This document shows, piece after piece, positions 53,506 through 61,608 of a stretch of DNA of 64,000 nt. The DNA comes from an uncultured Aquimarina sp. GTDB lineage: Bacteria > Bacteroidota > Bacteroidia > Flavobacteriales > Flavobacteriaceae. The stretch lies in contig CANMDW010000002.1 of the NCBI GenBank assembly GCA_947496705.1, forward strand, positions 744,001-808,000, in the 5' to 3' direction. The notes beneath the pieces are model-generated. The model searched no databases, was not told the origin of the DNA, and saw nothing but the letters and a program-made list of their open reading frames with translations. Made by a program: the position numbers and the translations under genes. How positions within the stretch are numbered: the stretch's first letter is position 1; every line of letters begins with the position of its first letter.

Positions 53506-54561
53506 ATGGAACTCAACAACCAACTTAAAGCCCTGGCCGATAAGATCGAGCAGCTTAAAGATCAAATAGAAACCGAAGAATCTACTAAACATGCCTTTGT
53601 CTTACCTTTTATCAACTTACTGGGATATGACAGCTTTAATCCCACCGAAGTAGTACCAGAATTTACAGCAGATCTGGGATTAAAGAAAGGCGAAAAGGTA
53701 GATTATGCCATCTTTCAAAAGGGCGACCCGGTGATGATCATCGAATGTAAAAACTGGACAGAAGACCTGAATGTGCATAACTCGCAACTGGCAAGGTATT
53801 TTCATGTTACTCATACTCGATTTGCCTTATTGACCAATGGGATAGAGTATCGATTCTATACCGACCTGGAGGAAACCAATATCATGGATGAAAAACCTTT
53901 CCTGGAGTTTGATATTACAAACCTGAAAGAAACCACTATCAATGAGATTGCTAAATTTCATAAAACTAATTTTGACATTGATAAAATTGTAGATAATGCC
54001 AGTGATCTCAAACATCTAAAAGAAATCAAAAAAATAATCAATGATGAGCTGCAGACGCCCACACATGAATTTATACGATTATTTGCCAATCGGGTATATT
54101 CTGGCAGGCTCACCGAACGTGTGATGGAAGAATTCACTGATTTGGTTCGTAAAGCATTTAACCAAACCATTAGCGAAAATGTAAATGATCGATTGAACGC
54201 TGCACTAAACAAAGAAGCAGAGAAACAACAGGAAGAAACGCTGGAAGAGGACCAGGAAATTAGCAAAATAGTCACTACCGAGGAAGAACTGGAAGCATAT
54301 AGGATTGTCATCGCTATTCTGCGTCGTAAAGTGGCAATTAACCGTATTGTACATCGGGATACGCAATCCTATTTTGGGATTCTATTGGATGATAATAACA
54401 GAAAACCCATTTGCAGGCTTCACCTGGATGGCAACAAAAAGTACATCAGCCTTTTTGATCAAAACAAAGACATTCAACGAGAACAGATCCACTCTGTAGA
54501 CGACATATATAACTTTGAAGAACAATTGCTTCAAACTGCAGCGTATTATGAACTAGAATAG
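53506..54561 (+). CDS. Stand-alone HsdR_N-like nuclease-domain protein
   Basis: The ATG at 53506 gives 351 aa. The N-terminus (about 20-150) matches the type I restriction HsdR_N domain: ESTKHAFVLPFINLLGYDSF, EKVDYAIFQKGDPVMIIECK (PD-(D/E)xK: D, then ECK) and ARYFHVTHTRFALLTNGIEY. A helical middle (about 170-270) and a C-terminal DUF4268-like or beta domain follow. There is no helicase or ATP motif, so it is not a full restriction subunit. It may be a nuclease in defence. The gap from the vWA gene is 57 bases. Confidence 0.84.
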   Translation: MELNNQLKALADKIEQLKDQIETEESTKHAFVLPFINLLGYDSFNPTEVVPEFTADLGLKKGEKVDYAIFQKGDPVMIIECKNWTEDLNVHNSQLARYFHVTHTRFALLTNGIEYRFYTDLEETNIMDEKPFLEFDITNLKETTINEIAKFHKTNFDIDKIVDNASDLKHLKEIKKIINDELQTPTHEFIRLFANRVYSGRLTERVMEEFTDLVRKAFNQTISENVNDRLNAALNKEAEKQQEETLEEDQEISKIVTTEEELEAYRIVIAILRRKVAINRIVHRDTQSYFGILLDDNNRKPICRLHLDGNKKYISLFDQNKDIQREQIHSVDDIYNFEEQLLQTAAYYELE

Positions 54562-54576
54562 TTAAAACTTAACATC

Positions 54577-54969
54577 ATGAAAAAGTTGTTATTCATACTC
54601 CTATGTATTTTAGTCTCTTACCAATGCAATTCGCAAAGTGTAGAAACGAGTCTGTACTTAAGAAAAGAACTGGTGCAACAAAGAGACGATCTATTAAAAC
54701 AAGTACAAGAAATACAAGCAAGAATTGATGCTATAGATAAAAAACTTGGTAATACAACCAATGATAAAAATGAGGTTCAATATTTTACTAAAAGCACTAA
54801 ATACAATGATGATAGCTATTCAAAGTCTTTAGAAAGAAAAACTTCTCAGGAAAAGAGGCAATACCAACCCAGGACAACAAGAACCTATCATCGTGGGCCA
54901 CGAGGTGGCTGTTATTATATCAACTCTAATGGTAACAAGACTTATGTAGCCAGAAGTATGTGTGATTAA
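54577..54969 (+). CDS. Secreted coiled-coil protein with PBC-adaptor-like end
   Basis: The 130-aa protein has a signal peptide (residues 1-19, possible lipobox SYQC at C17) and a coiled coil (LYLRKELVQQRDDLLKQVQE, then IDAIDKKLG). The end, HRGPRGGCYYINSNGNKTYV, matches the basic adaptor motif (G.RGG.YY.N..GNK.YV) that is often attached to nucleases and surface proteins. It lies 43 bases before the thermonuclease gene. Confidence 0.78.
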   Translation: MKKLLFILLCILVSYQCNSQSVETSLYLRKELVQQRDDLLKQVQEIQARIDAIDKKLGNTTNDKNEVQYFTKSTKYNDDSYSKSLERKTSQEKRQYQPRTTRTYHRGPRGGCYYINSNGNKTYVARSMCD

Positions 54970-55012
54970 CAAATTATAATACCTTAACTTAACAATCATG
55001 AAAATGAAGTAA

Positions 55013-55522
55013 ATGATACTAAATCACACTACATGCATAGGTATCCTAATCACACTTATGTGTTTTACTTCGGATACAAAGGTTCCCGAAAAATTCTTTG
55101 CCAAAGTTATCGGCATAAAAGATGGGGATACCATAGAGGTGCTGTATAAAAAAGAACCGATAATCATCAGGTTAGCACATATTGACTGCCCAGAGAAAAA
55201 ACAACCTTTTGGTAAAAAAGCAAAGCAGTTTACTTCAGATTTTTGCTTTGGTAAAAAAGTAAAAGTGATTTCCAAAGGGAAATTTGATAGATACAGAAGG
55301 CTTATTGCTGTGATTGAGTTCAAAGATCAGGTTTTAAACAAAGAATTGGTAGCTAATGGGTATGCACTGCATTTCAAAAAATATTCAAAAGATGCTATTT
55401 ATAGTAACTTAGAACAACAGGCACGGCTTTATAAAAAAGGAATGTGGTCTCAGGAAAAGTTAATGGAACCCTGGATATTCCGTAAGCGGAAAATAGTAAA
55501 GAAAAAGAAAACAAATCAATAA
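55013..55522 (+). CDS. Secreted thermonuclease (SNase-like)
   Basis: The 169-aa protein starts with a weak signal peptide (CIGILITLMCFTSD) and continues with an SNase fold: KVIGIKDGDTIEVL, RLAHIDCPEKKQPFG and FDRYRRLIAVI. The catalytic Arg, Glu and Arg of staphylococcal nuclease are represented by R in IIRLAHID, E in CPEKK and R in DRYRR, so it should be an active calcium-dependent nuclease in the periplasm or outside. A K-rich tail ends it. It lies in the P2 run. Confidence 0.88.
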   Translation: MILNHTTCIGILITLMCFTSDTKVPEKFFAKVIGIKDGDTIEVLYKKEPIIIRLAHIDCPEKKQPFGKKAKQFTSDFCFGKKVKVISKGKFDRYRRLIAVIEFKDQVLNKELVANGYALHFKKYSKDAIYSNLEQQARLYKKGMWSQEKLMEPWIFRKRKIVKKKKTNQ

Positions 55523-55551
55523 TTCATATATGATCATAAAACTACACCACC

Positions 55552-55821
55552 ATGAAAACAATAGTATTCATCATAGCAGTACTTCTCTGCTGCTCTATCT
55601 ACAGTCAGGAAAAGAAAGACAAAAAACAAAAAGAGGAAAAGAAAGTGTATATCTGTAATAGTATGACCAGTGATCGCTATCATTACAAAAAAAACTGCCC
55701 GGGAATAAAAAGATGCACTGACTCCATTATAAAAGTTTCCATAAAAAAAGCTAAGGCATCATTTGGAAGAACTGTTTGTGGTTTTGAAACTCATCTCGAG
55801 GATTCAAAATCAAAAAATTAA
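55552..55821 (+). CDS. Small secreted Cys/His protein
   Basis: The 89-aa protein has a signal peptide (residues 1-18), a KKDKKQKEEKK linker and YICNSMTSDRYHYKKNCPGI, then KRCTDSIIKVSIKKAKASFG and RTVCGFE. The Y-H-x-x-x-C and later C-G words are like the Ada/zinc-finger-like unit often attached to nucleases. It is the last gene of the run, 29 bases after the thermonuclease, and may act with it. Confidence 0.72.
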   Translation: MKTIVFIIAVLLCCSIYSQEKKDKKQKEEKKVYICNSMTSDRYHYKKNCPGIKRCTDSIIKVSIKKAKASFGRTVCGFETHLEDSKSKN

Positions 55822-55848
55822 ACCTTTTAAACAATCATTACAACATTT

Positions 55849-55942
55849 CACCCTTCGAGTATCCTCAGGGTGCGCAGGGTTAGTGTTTTCATCGGGGGCC
55901 AAGGTGTCAGGCTGAGCTTGCCGAAGTGCTCTCAAAACCTCT
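55849..55942. repeat. REP-like intergenic repeat, copy 3
   Basis: It begins ACCCTTCGAGTATCCTCAGG, includes GTGCGCAGGGTTAG, and ends CCGAAGTGCTCTCAAAACCT. It is closest to the copy at 43.2 kb and lies between the convergent 55.8-kb and 56.4-kb genes. Confidence 0.72.
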
Positions 55943-55951
55943 ACTCCCTAT

Positions 55952-56398
55952 CTAAGCACTCTTCTCTTTAGAAGTCTTTTCTGGGTTTTTGGTAAGTGAT
56001 TTAGCCCAGGCTATTGCATCTTCAAGATTATCAAAGCTCTTGAAACTGTTGCGCATAAATAATTTTTCTACCAACGAAGCGATAAGCCCTTTTCGGCTAT
56101 AACTTACGATGGCATATCCTTTTAATTTATAATTGCTTTTAAAGAACTTAATCCAATCGCTCGGTTTTACCGAATACGAGTGTACCCGATTAGAAATTAA
56201 GACCAAACTTTCGCCTTTTTGATCGTACAGTTCACTTAACTCTGCCACAATGGGTTCTGCATGATCGTCCCAGGTGTATACAATACCCTCGTCGATTTCT
56301 GCAACAATAAAAGTATCAAACAAATAATAGGTAGCGCTGGGATATCGCCTTTCCTGGATAGCGTCATGATAGAAAGAAGAATCTTTTAAATACCCCAT
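55952..56398 (-). CDS. Unknown 148-aa protein, STAS-like pattern
   Basis: The protein is soluble and has no signal peptide. It has strands and helices of SpoIIAA/STAS-like spacing: YYLFDTFIVAEIDEGIVYTW, ESLVLISNRVHSYSVKPSDW, YAIVSYSRKGLIASLVEK and FKSFDNLEDAIAWAKSL at the end, a motif of small flavobacterial STAS-like proteins. The assignment is by resemblance only. The gene is monocistronic. Confidence 0.62.
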   Translation of the reverse strand: MGYLKDSSFYHDAIQERRYPSATYYLFDTFIVAEIDEGIVYTWDDHAEPIVAELSELYDQKGESLVLISNRVHSYSVKPSDWIKFFKSNYKLKGYAIVSYSRKGLIASLVEKLFMRNSFKSFDNLEDAIAWAKSLTKNPEKTSKEKSA

Positions 56399-56720
56399 AA
56401 TACTTGCTCATATGCCCTCCGAATCATTACCAAAAAGTATTTTTTCTTCGGAATAATTATATACTATGAAGATACTAATAAATTTATCAATTCTATTACG
56501 GGAAACCTTATCATTATTATTGAACTCATTTTTTTCATCTTTATAAACAAAAACCACCCAAACAACCGTACATCCAGCTATTGGGTGGTTTTTTAATGAT
56601 GTAAGATACATCAGACAATAAGATCATTTTGGTCTAAAACCACACTCTGCAGGCACCTCATAGGTATATAATGTATGGATTGGGACTTGGTTCTTACAAT
56701 CTAAGTTCTCTTTTAAAAAA
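56399..56720. other. Gap with one terminator
   Basis: It holds the hairpin at 56549-56594 and an AT-rich stretch with GAACTCATTTTTTTC near 56522, which resembles the IS/MITE end without a second arm. A 67-codon minus-strand frame at 56408-56611 is not credible because it crosses the terminator. No other gene is seen. Confidence 0.45.
56549..56594. terminator. Rho-independent hairpin
   Basis: AAAAACCACCCA and its complement TGGGTGGTTTTT are separated by about 21 bases. The T-run on the right fits plus-strand transcripts; the A-run on the left also fits the minus strand. It lies 3' of the 507-aa gene. Confidence 0.78.
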
Positions 56721-58244
56721 TCACACAACACCAGTATCATCCTCCAGGTCTATACTCCCCTGCCATACAGGAACGATACGTTCATAGCTCATGAGATCAA
56801 GGGTAAGCTTATTGCCTTTTCTACTTAAAATCGCCCGTTCGATACCCCAGCTTTCGGGTTGGATAAAAATCTGGCCTTTTAACCATCCTGCATCACTTTG
56901 ATAGCCACGTGCTGCGCCAAGAAAAAAGGCATATACCGCCTTTTTATGAGCGCCATATCGTTCTGCAGCAGGTAACCAGCCATGGTCATAGTACGAGGTG
57001 GTCTTTCTGGGGTGAAAACAAAAGCGATCCATCGTTAAAAAACCGTTCTGTAAAGCTTCAGCCTCTATATCAATATTGCCAATCACTATCTCATGCAATG
57101 CAGTATCCGAGGGTGGGTGTTCGCAAACCAGCCGTAGTTCTGCTAATCCTTCTAATGTTCTGGATAGCACTGCCTTTGTAATGGTGCTTAAAAAATGATA
57201 GTTTGTCTTTGGGGAGAGCTGCAGCACATTGTACAATCCATTTTCCTGAAACAACGGAAGCCTGAACGTGCCTTTAGCATTTGCTGGAGACTGTACTTGA
57301 GTATAGGTTTCAGGAGGTGTGGTGTATACATCTTCATGCATAGCAGCCACTAGTTTTCTACTATGGGGTTTGGTATAATATTCGGTATGCGTACCCCATC
57401 GTGTATAATCAATAGCCCCTGGATTCACTGTTATGGGATACATCACTTCACTACCGGTTTCTATCTCTCTATAGACACTCAGATCAATGAGTATCTTCTC
57501 ATTGGCTTTATCCTCTGCGTTATAGATACTTCCGAAAGTTGGGTTGGTTGTACTAAATGCATCTCTGGGTTTGATAAGCGTTGGGTGTATGCCCTGATCT
57601 TCGGTAAAATAATCCCATCCCTGCCAGGCCCAGCTTCCTGATTGAATGGTACATAGTTCCTTATATTCTTGTTGCGGGATGATAAAGGAACCGTGATACA
57701 ACGTCCCTTTATATTTCAATTTCAACTCAAACCCCTTAGTGGTCGTACAATTATTGACAATCTCGAGGTATTCTATCCAACGGGCATTTTGAGCATTAAT
57801 TTCATCGGGTATTCCATCCACCCAATCCGACTTGTTTTTATCGATGACAATGACACTCCACCTTGATAATTCATTCTGGCAGACCTCAACACGCTGCTGG
57901 GGGGACAATTGCTCCCATCCGTCATTTTGCCAGTCTGCAATCCTACGAGATGCATGGTCGCCATAGCGATAAGAAGATTCTACCAGCAATTGCCTGAAGC
58001 TTAAATTGGACAGTACCACCTCTCCAAATTGGGTCACCAAGGTAAAGGTGATGATTCGCTCTAATTTATTTTCGATTGAGACCTTTACTTCGGTAACCAA
58101 TGCCGGAAGTGGCTTCCCGCCATAGAGAAAACCTTTTATTTCTTCCAAAGTATATTGATGCTGATAATACTGTAATACTTTTTGCTCCTGTTCGGTAGTC
58201 CAATGATCAAAGGGAGTATAGATAACACCTTCTTTTGGTTGCAT
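56721..58244 (-). CDS. Unknown 507-aa protein
   Basis: I do not recognise this protein. It is soluble and beta-rich, with many Trp, Tyr and Glu residues (SWAWQGWDYFTEDQG, DYTRWGTHTEYYTKPHSR, YDHGWLPAAERYGAHKKAVYAFF) and no signal peptide, TM helix or known catalytic motif. The overall look is of a large cytosolic or phage-tail-like beta protein, but there are no neighbouring structural genes to support this. It stands alone, with a repeat cluster upstream. Confidence 0.65.
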   Translation of the reverse strand: MQPKEGVIYTPFDHWTTEQEQKVLQYYQHQYTLEEIKGFLYGGKPLPALVTEVKVSIENKLERIITFTLVTQFGEVVLSNLSFRQLLVESSYRYGDHASRRIADWQNDGWEQLSPQQRVEVCQNELSRWSVIVIDKNKSDWVDGIPDEINAQNARWIEYLEIVNNCTTTKGFELKLKYKGTLYHGSFIIPQQEYKELCTIQSGSWAWQGWDYFTEDQGIHPTLIKPRDAFSTTNPTFGSIYNAEDKANEKILIDLSVYREIETGSEVMYPITVNPGAIDYTRWGTHTEYYTKPHSRKLVAAMHEDVYTTPPETYTQVQSPANAKGTFRLPLFQENGLYNVLQLSPKTNYHFLSTITKAVLSRTLEGLAELRLVCEHPPSDTALHEIVIGNIDIEAEALQNGFLTMDRFCFHPRKTTSYYDHGWLPAAERYGAHKKAVYAFFLGAARGYQSDAGWLKGQIFIQPESWGIERAILSRKGNKLTLDLMSYERIVPVWQGSIDLEDDTGVV

Positions 58245-58901
58245 AGTGATACGGGTATTGATGGTTGAACGTATTTATGTGTCATTGCGATCATATATAG
58301 CCAGAGGCTTTGATCATAGTAGCAAGCTTGCCATCATATTTAACTTTGCTAAGGTATAGGGGTAATACTAGGCTATAGCACTTCGAAGGTACAAAAATCT
58401 GATAAAAGCGGGAAGTGAAAAGTTGGAGGTCGGGTGACCGAAGACCGGTGACGGGTGACGGGTGTCAGATGATGTGAAGGAAATTAGAAATATACAAATT
58501 GAGGGGTTGGAAATTGGAAAACGGAAGTCTGAAACAACAACAGTGTAGCAGAATTGCTCCTCTTTAGGGGTCGGGGTGGTAAAAGGAAGGAGGTGTGAGG
58601 GAAATTAGAAATACGAAATTAGAAATATGAAAATTGAGGAGTCGGAAGTCGGAAACAACAGTGTAGCAGAATTGCTCCCCTTTAGGGGTCGGGGGTGGTA
58701 AAAGGAAGGAGGTGTGAGTCTGTGATGAATTATGAATTATGAATTTTGGAAGTTGGAAAACGGAAGCAAAACATGATCAATAAAGAGAATAATTCCCCCT
58801 TTGAAGCCCGCCTGCCGGTTTATCTACCATAGCATAGGTAGGCTAGACAGGGGGTTAGCGGGATGTTTTCGATAAACTCACACACTCAATCACTCACACA
58901 C
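58245..58901. repeat. Repeat cluster B (inverted relative of 32.0-32.5 kb)
   Basis: Most of this gap (about 58440-58885) holds two units with TGTAGCAGAATTGCTCCCCT, then TTAGGGGTCGGGGGTGG and GGAGGTGTGAG, a few GAATTATGAATTATG steps and a block AGCCCGCCTGCCGGTTTATC. These match cluster A in reverse complement. The order of units is also inverted, so the whole block is one long inverted repeat. No gene is present. Confidence 0.85.
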
Positions 58902-60455
58902 TTAATCCCAAACACGTTTTGACGGATAATAATTAACATTTAATATCTCTAACCGTTCTTTCTGTTTTTGTAATCGTACTTTATAATCTTTCCAGTTTCG
59001 AAGTGCTTTGGGGGTCCATCCTATTTCGGCATATCCCAACAACCTGGGGAAGATCATATACTCTATATCTTCCATAGTTTTTACAGTCTCAGTCCACAAG
59101 GGGGCTTCTATTCCCAAAATATCTTCTTTACCGATGCCTTCCACATACGACGACAGATCCCAGGTATATGCAGTATCGACATCAATATATCCTGCCCAGT
59201 CCAGTCCCAAAGGGGTGATCGAATCATATTTCATATCCAGATAGGCATTTTTTGCAGGAGACATAATAATTTTTGACTTTTGCTGTGCTGCCTTCAATGC
59301 TTTTTGAGGATGCACCCAAAACTGGGTAATGGTGGTTGGTTGCAAATCGACATCGCTTATTTCATCCCAGCCAATCATTTGCTTTCCGTGCTTGTTTACA
59401 ATATTCTGAACACTATCTATAAAATAAACATAATCCTTATGTACAGTAGAATGAGACTCGTCTCCACCAATATGTATATACGGCCCCGGTGTTATTGCGG
59501 CAAGCTCTCTGATCACATCATCAATAAATGTATAGGTAATTTCTTTATGAGTACATAACGTACTAAAACCCACTTTGGTACCGGTATACAATTCAGGGGC
59601 TTTATCATCGCAATTCAACTCGGCATAAGAGGCCAAGGCAGCATTGGTATGACCCGGCATATCGATTTCGGGAATAATGGTTATGAATCGTTCCTGTGCA
59701 TAACTTACAATATCCTTGTATTGTTCTTGCGTATAAAAACCGCCTTCGGTACCTCCTACTTCGGTCTTGCCACCATGTGCCGTAAGGTTTGGCCAGGAGG
59801 TAATAGCAATTCGCCACCCCTGGTCATCTGTTAAATGTAAATGAAGCATATTGATTTTGTAAAGAGATATCAGATCGATCAATCTTTTAATATCTTCAAC
59901 TTCAAAAAAATGCCTTGCAACATCGAGCATCACTCCTCTATAAGCAAATTCGGGATAATCGGTTATGGTGCCTGTGGCTATTTCCCATTGCTTTTGATGA
60001 TGTTGTGAGGACACGATCTCTGGAGGAAACAATTGTTTTAATGTCTGGATTGCTCTGAATACTCCAACCGTTGCGTTGGCATCTACTTCTATAAAATCTT
60101 CGGTAATTTTCAGCTGATATCCCTCCTCCCCGACTACCGAATCCTTGTTTGATGCCTTCAAATAAATATTTCCTGAGGCTATTTTTGAGGTAGTGGGTTG
60201 CACTGGCAGTGAAAACCCGGTAGGTATACGTAATGCCTTAGCTAGATGATTTGCAGTTGGTTCTAATTGAGGAGTATCATAAAATATGGTTGTGCCTTCC
60301 TCCAGTAAAAAAGAGCTTCCGGTAGCCTCCAGATGAACTGGTTTTGGTATTACTGCCTCTTGCTCCAGATCCATGGGAGTAGCTATTCTTTTTTGTTGAC
60401 ATGAAACGAAAAGGGTGAACCATAAAAAGAAGTGAATAAGCCTGTAGTGTGTCAT
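58902..60455 (-). CDS. GH20 beta-N-acetylhexosaminidase lipoprotein
   Basis: The 517-aa protein has lipobox FVSC (C19). It has the N-terminal GH20b fold (about 30-165) and the catalytic TIM barrel (about 168-500), with catalytic pair D332-E333 in HIGGDESH, substrate-side HLHLTDDQGWR near 205 and EIDMPGHTNAAL near 263. It should release terminal GlcNAc/GalNAc from chitin oligomers or glycans at the outer membrane or in the periplasm. All key residues are in place. It is monocistronic. Confidence 0.94.
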   Translation of the reverse strand: MTHYRLIHFFLWFTLFVSCQQKRIATPMDLEQEAVIPKPVHLEATGSSFLLEEGTTIFYDTPQLEPTANHLAKALRIPTGFSLPVQPTTSKIASGNIYLKASNKDSVVGEEGYQLKITEDFIEVDANATVGVFRAIQTLKQLFPPEIVSSQHHQKQWEIATGTITDYPEFAYRGVMLDVARHFFEVEDIKRLIDLISLYKINMLHLHLTDDQGWRIAITSWPNLTAHGGKTEVGGTEGGFYTQEQYKDIVSYAQERFITIIPEIDMPGHTNAALASYAELNCDDKAPELYTGTKVGFSTLCTHKEITYTFIDDVIRELAAITPGPYIHIGGDESHSTVHKDYVYFIDSVQNIVNKHGKQMIGWDEISDVDLQPTTITQFWVHPQKALKAAQQKSKIIMSPAKNAYLDMKYDSITPLGLDWAGYIDVDTAYTWDLSSYVEGIGKEDILGIEAPLWTETVKTMEDIEYMIFPRLLGYAEIGWTPKALRNWKDYKVRLQKQKERLEILNVNYYPSKRVWD

Positions 60456-61037
60456 TTCGATTTTGTATTTAAATTACTTAAGATGACTTCAAAATAAACA
60501 TTATTATTTATAAAAGAGCATGACTCTAGTTTTAAATAGCATAGATACCCGAATATTAAAGAATCTTTAAGTTTTTAGCAACGTTATAAGCTGTTTCTCC
60601 AGCCTAAATCCCTGTCTGACTGCCCTTCTTTTATCAACCCCCGGCATGATGCATCTTTACCGCTGATCAACTTTCCTTTCGCGCGTGGTATGGATACCAG
60701 AGCGCGCGGTGGGGTACCCTGCGCGCTGACCCATAAAAGCAACGCGCGTAGCAGGGGATGCTACGCGCGTATATAGAAAGGTAGCGCGCGGTGGGTGGTG
60801 AGCCAAGCGCGTTAAGCGCGACCCTTTCCCATCACGCGGGCTGGTCATATTAAGGGGTTAATAGAATACTAAAGTTATAGATATCCGACACACACCCTCA
60901 AATCCTTAACCCTACCACCTCAATCTTCACGTACTCACAAAACTTTCTGTCTTCAAACTAGTATTCAATCTAAAAAGAGAAAACTTTTACTACATTTATA
61001 TACCTCATTCATCTATTCATTCTTAAAACATTATATC
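60456..61037. other. Gene-free gap with a CGCG-rich island
   Basis: The 580-bp region between the GH20 and GNAT genes is AT-rich at the edges. The core at about 60655-60845 is strikingly GC-rich. The only frame (63 codons, minus, 60657-60848) spans the palindromes and is not credible as a protein. Confidence 0.6.
60655..60845. repeat. CGCG-rich island with a perfect hairpin
   Basis: At least ten GCGC/CGCG words lie within 190 bp (CTTTCGCGCG, AGAGCGCGCGGTGG, CTGCGCGCTG, AAGCGCGTTAAGCGCG, CACGCGGG). The centre is ACGCGCGTAGCA, GGGGA loop, TGCTACGCGCGT (60742-60770), a perfect 12-bp stem. The surroundings are far more AT-rich. It could be a structured RNA or a mobile or regulatory DNA element; nothing in the sequence settles which. 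Confidence 0.7.
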
Positions 61038-61478
61038 ATGTCGGGTTCCATACAACTAAAACTGGCTACTACTCAAGATCTTATTGCCATGGAGCAGGTA
61101 GGAGATCTTCTGTTTGATCATCCCGTAAAGAGAAACCGGGCTATAGAGTTTCTAAAGGATTCAAGACATCACCTGGTGTTGGCCTATCATAATGATGCTA
61201 TTGTAGGGATGGCCTCTGGTTTTCACTATGTGCATCCCGATAAGGATCCTACATTGTTTATTAATGAAGTTGGAGTGATCGATACCTATCAAAATAAAGG
61301 CATTGGCCGACAGATCGTTAAATATCTATGTACCTACGCACAACAACTAGGGTGTAAAGAAGCCTGGGTAGCCACAGAAAACTCAAATCCCGCAGCGCGA
61401 AAAGCATATGCGGCAGCGGGAGGCGTTGAAGATAAATCGCCTATCGTACTCATTAATTTTGATGTTGAAAATCAGTAG
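61038..61478 (+). CDS. GNAT-family acetyltransferase
   Basis: The 146-aa protein has a GNAT fold: LATTQDLIAMEQVGDLL, AYHNDAIVGMASGFHYV, LFINEVGVIDTYQNKGIGRQ (motif A with Q/R-x-x-G-x-G) and EAWVATENSNPAARKAYAAAGG. It should transfer acetyl from acetyl-CoA to an amine. The last steps match the aminoglycoside 3-N-acetyltransferase-I-like subgroup of GNATs, but the substrate is not shown. It converges on the M6-like gene via a shared terminator. Confidence 0.9.
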   Translation: MSGSIQLKLATTQDLIAMEQVGDLLFDHPVKRNRAIEFLKDSRHHLVLAYHNDAIVGMASGFHYVHPDKDPTLFINEVGVIDTYQNKGIGRQIVKYLCTYAQQLGCKEAWVATENSNPAARKAYAAAGGVEDKSPIVLINFDVENQ

Positions 61479-61557
61479 GTAATTCCACCACCTCGCTTCC
61501 ATACTCATAAGCTTCGGTCTTCCTTCCCCGATCAGTTTCAAGAAATCATTGATTAAA

Positions 61558-61594
61558 AAAGAGACTGTCTAAAAAATAGATAGACAGTCTCTTT
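61558..61594. terminator. Bidirectional terminator
   Basis: AAAGAGACTGTCT and its complement AGACAGTCTCTTT are separated by 11 bases, with A/T runs on both sides. It serves the convergent GNAT and M6-like genes. Confidence 0.87.
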
Positions 61595-61608
61595 ACATTT
61601 TTATCAAT

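Noticed and set aside
53506..54561. Full type I restriction system
   Set aside because: Only an HsdR_N-like domain is present, without helicase, HsdM or HsdS genes in the window.
56408..56611. 67-codon minus-strand ORF
   Set aside because: It crosses a strong terminator hairpin and encodes no recognisable motif.
60657..60848. 63-codon minus-strand ORF in the CGCG island
   Set aside because: It is created by GC-rich palindromes with few stops; the translation is Arg/Thr-rich and repetitive.
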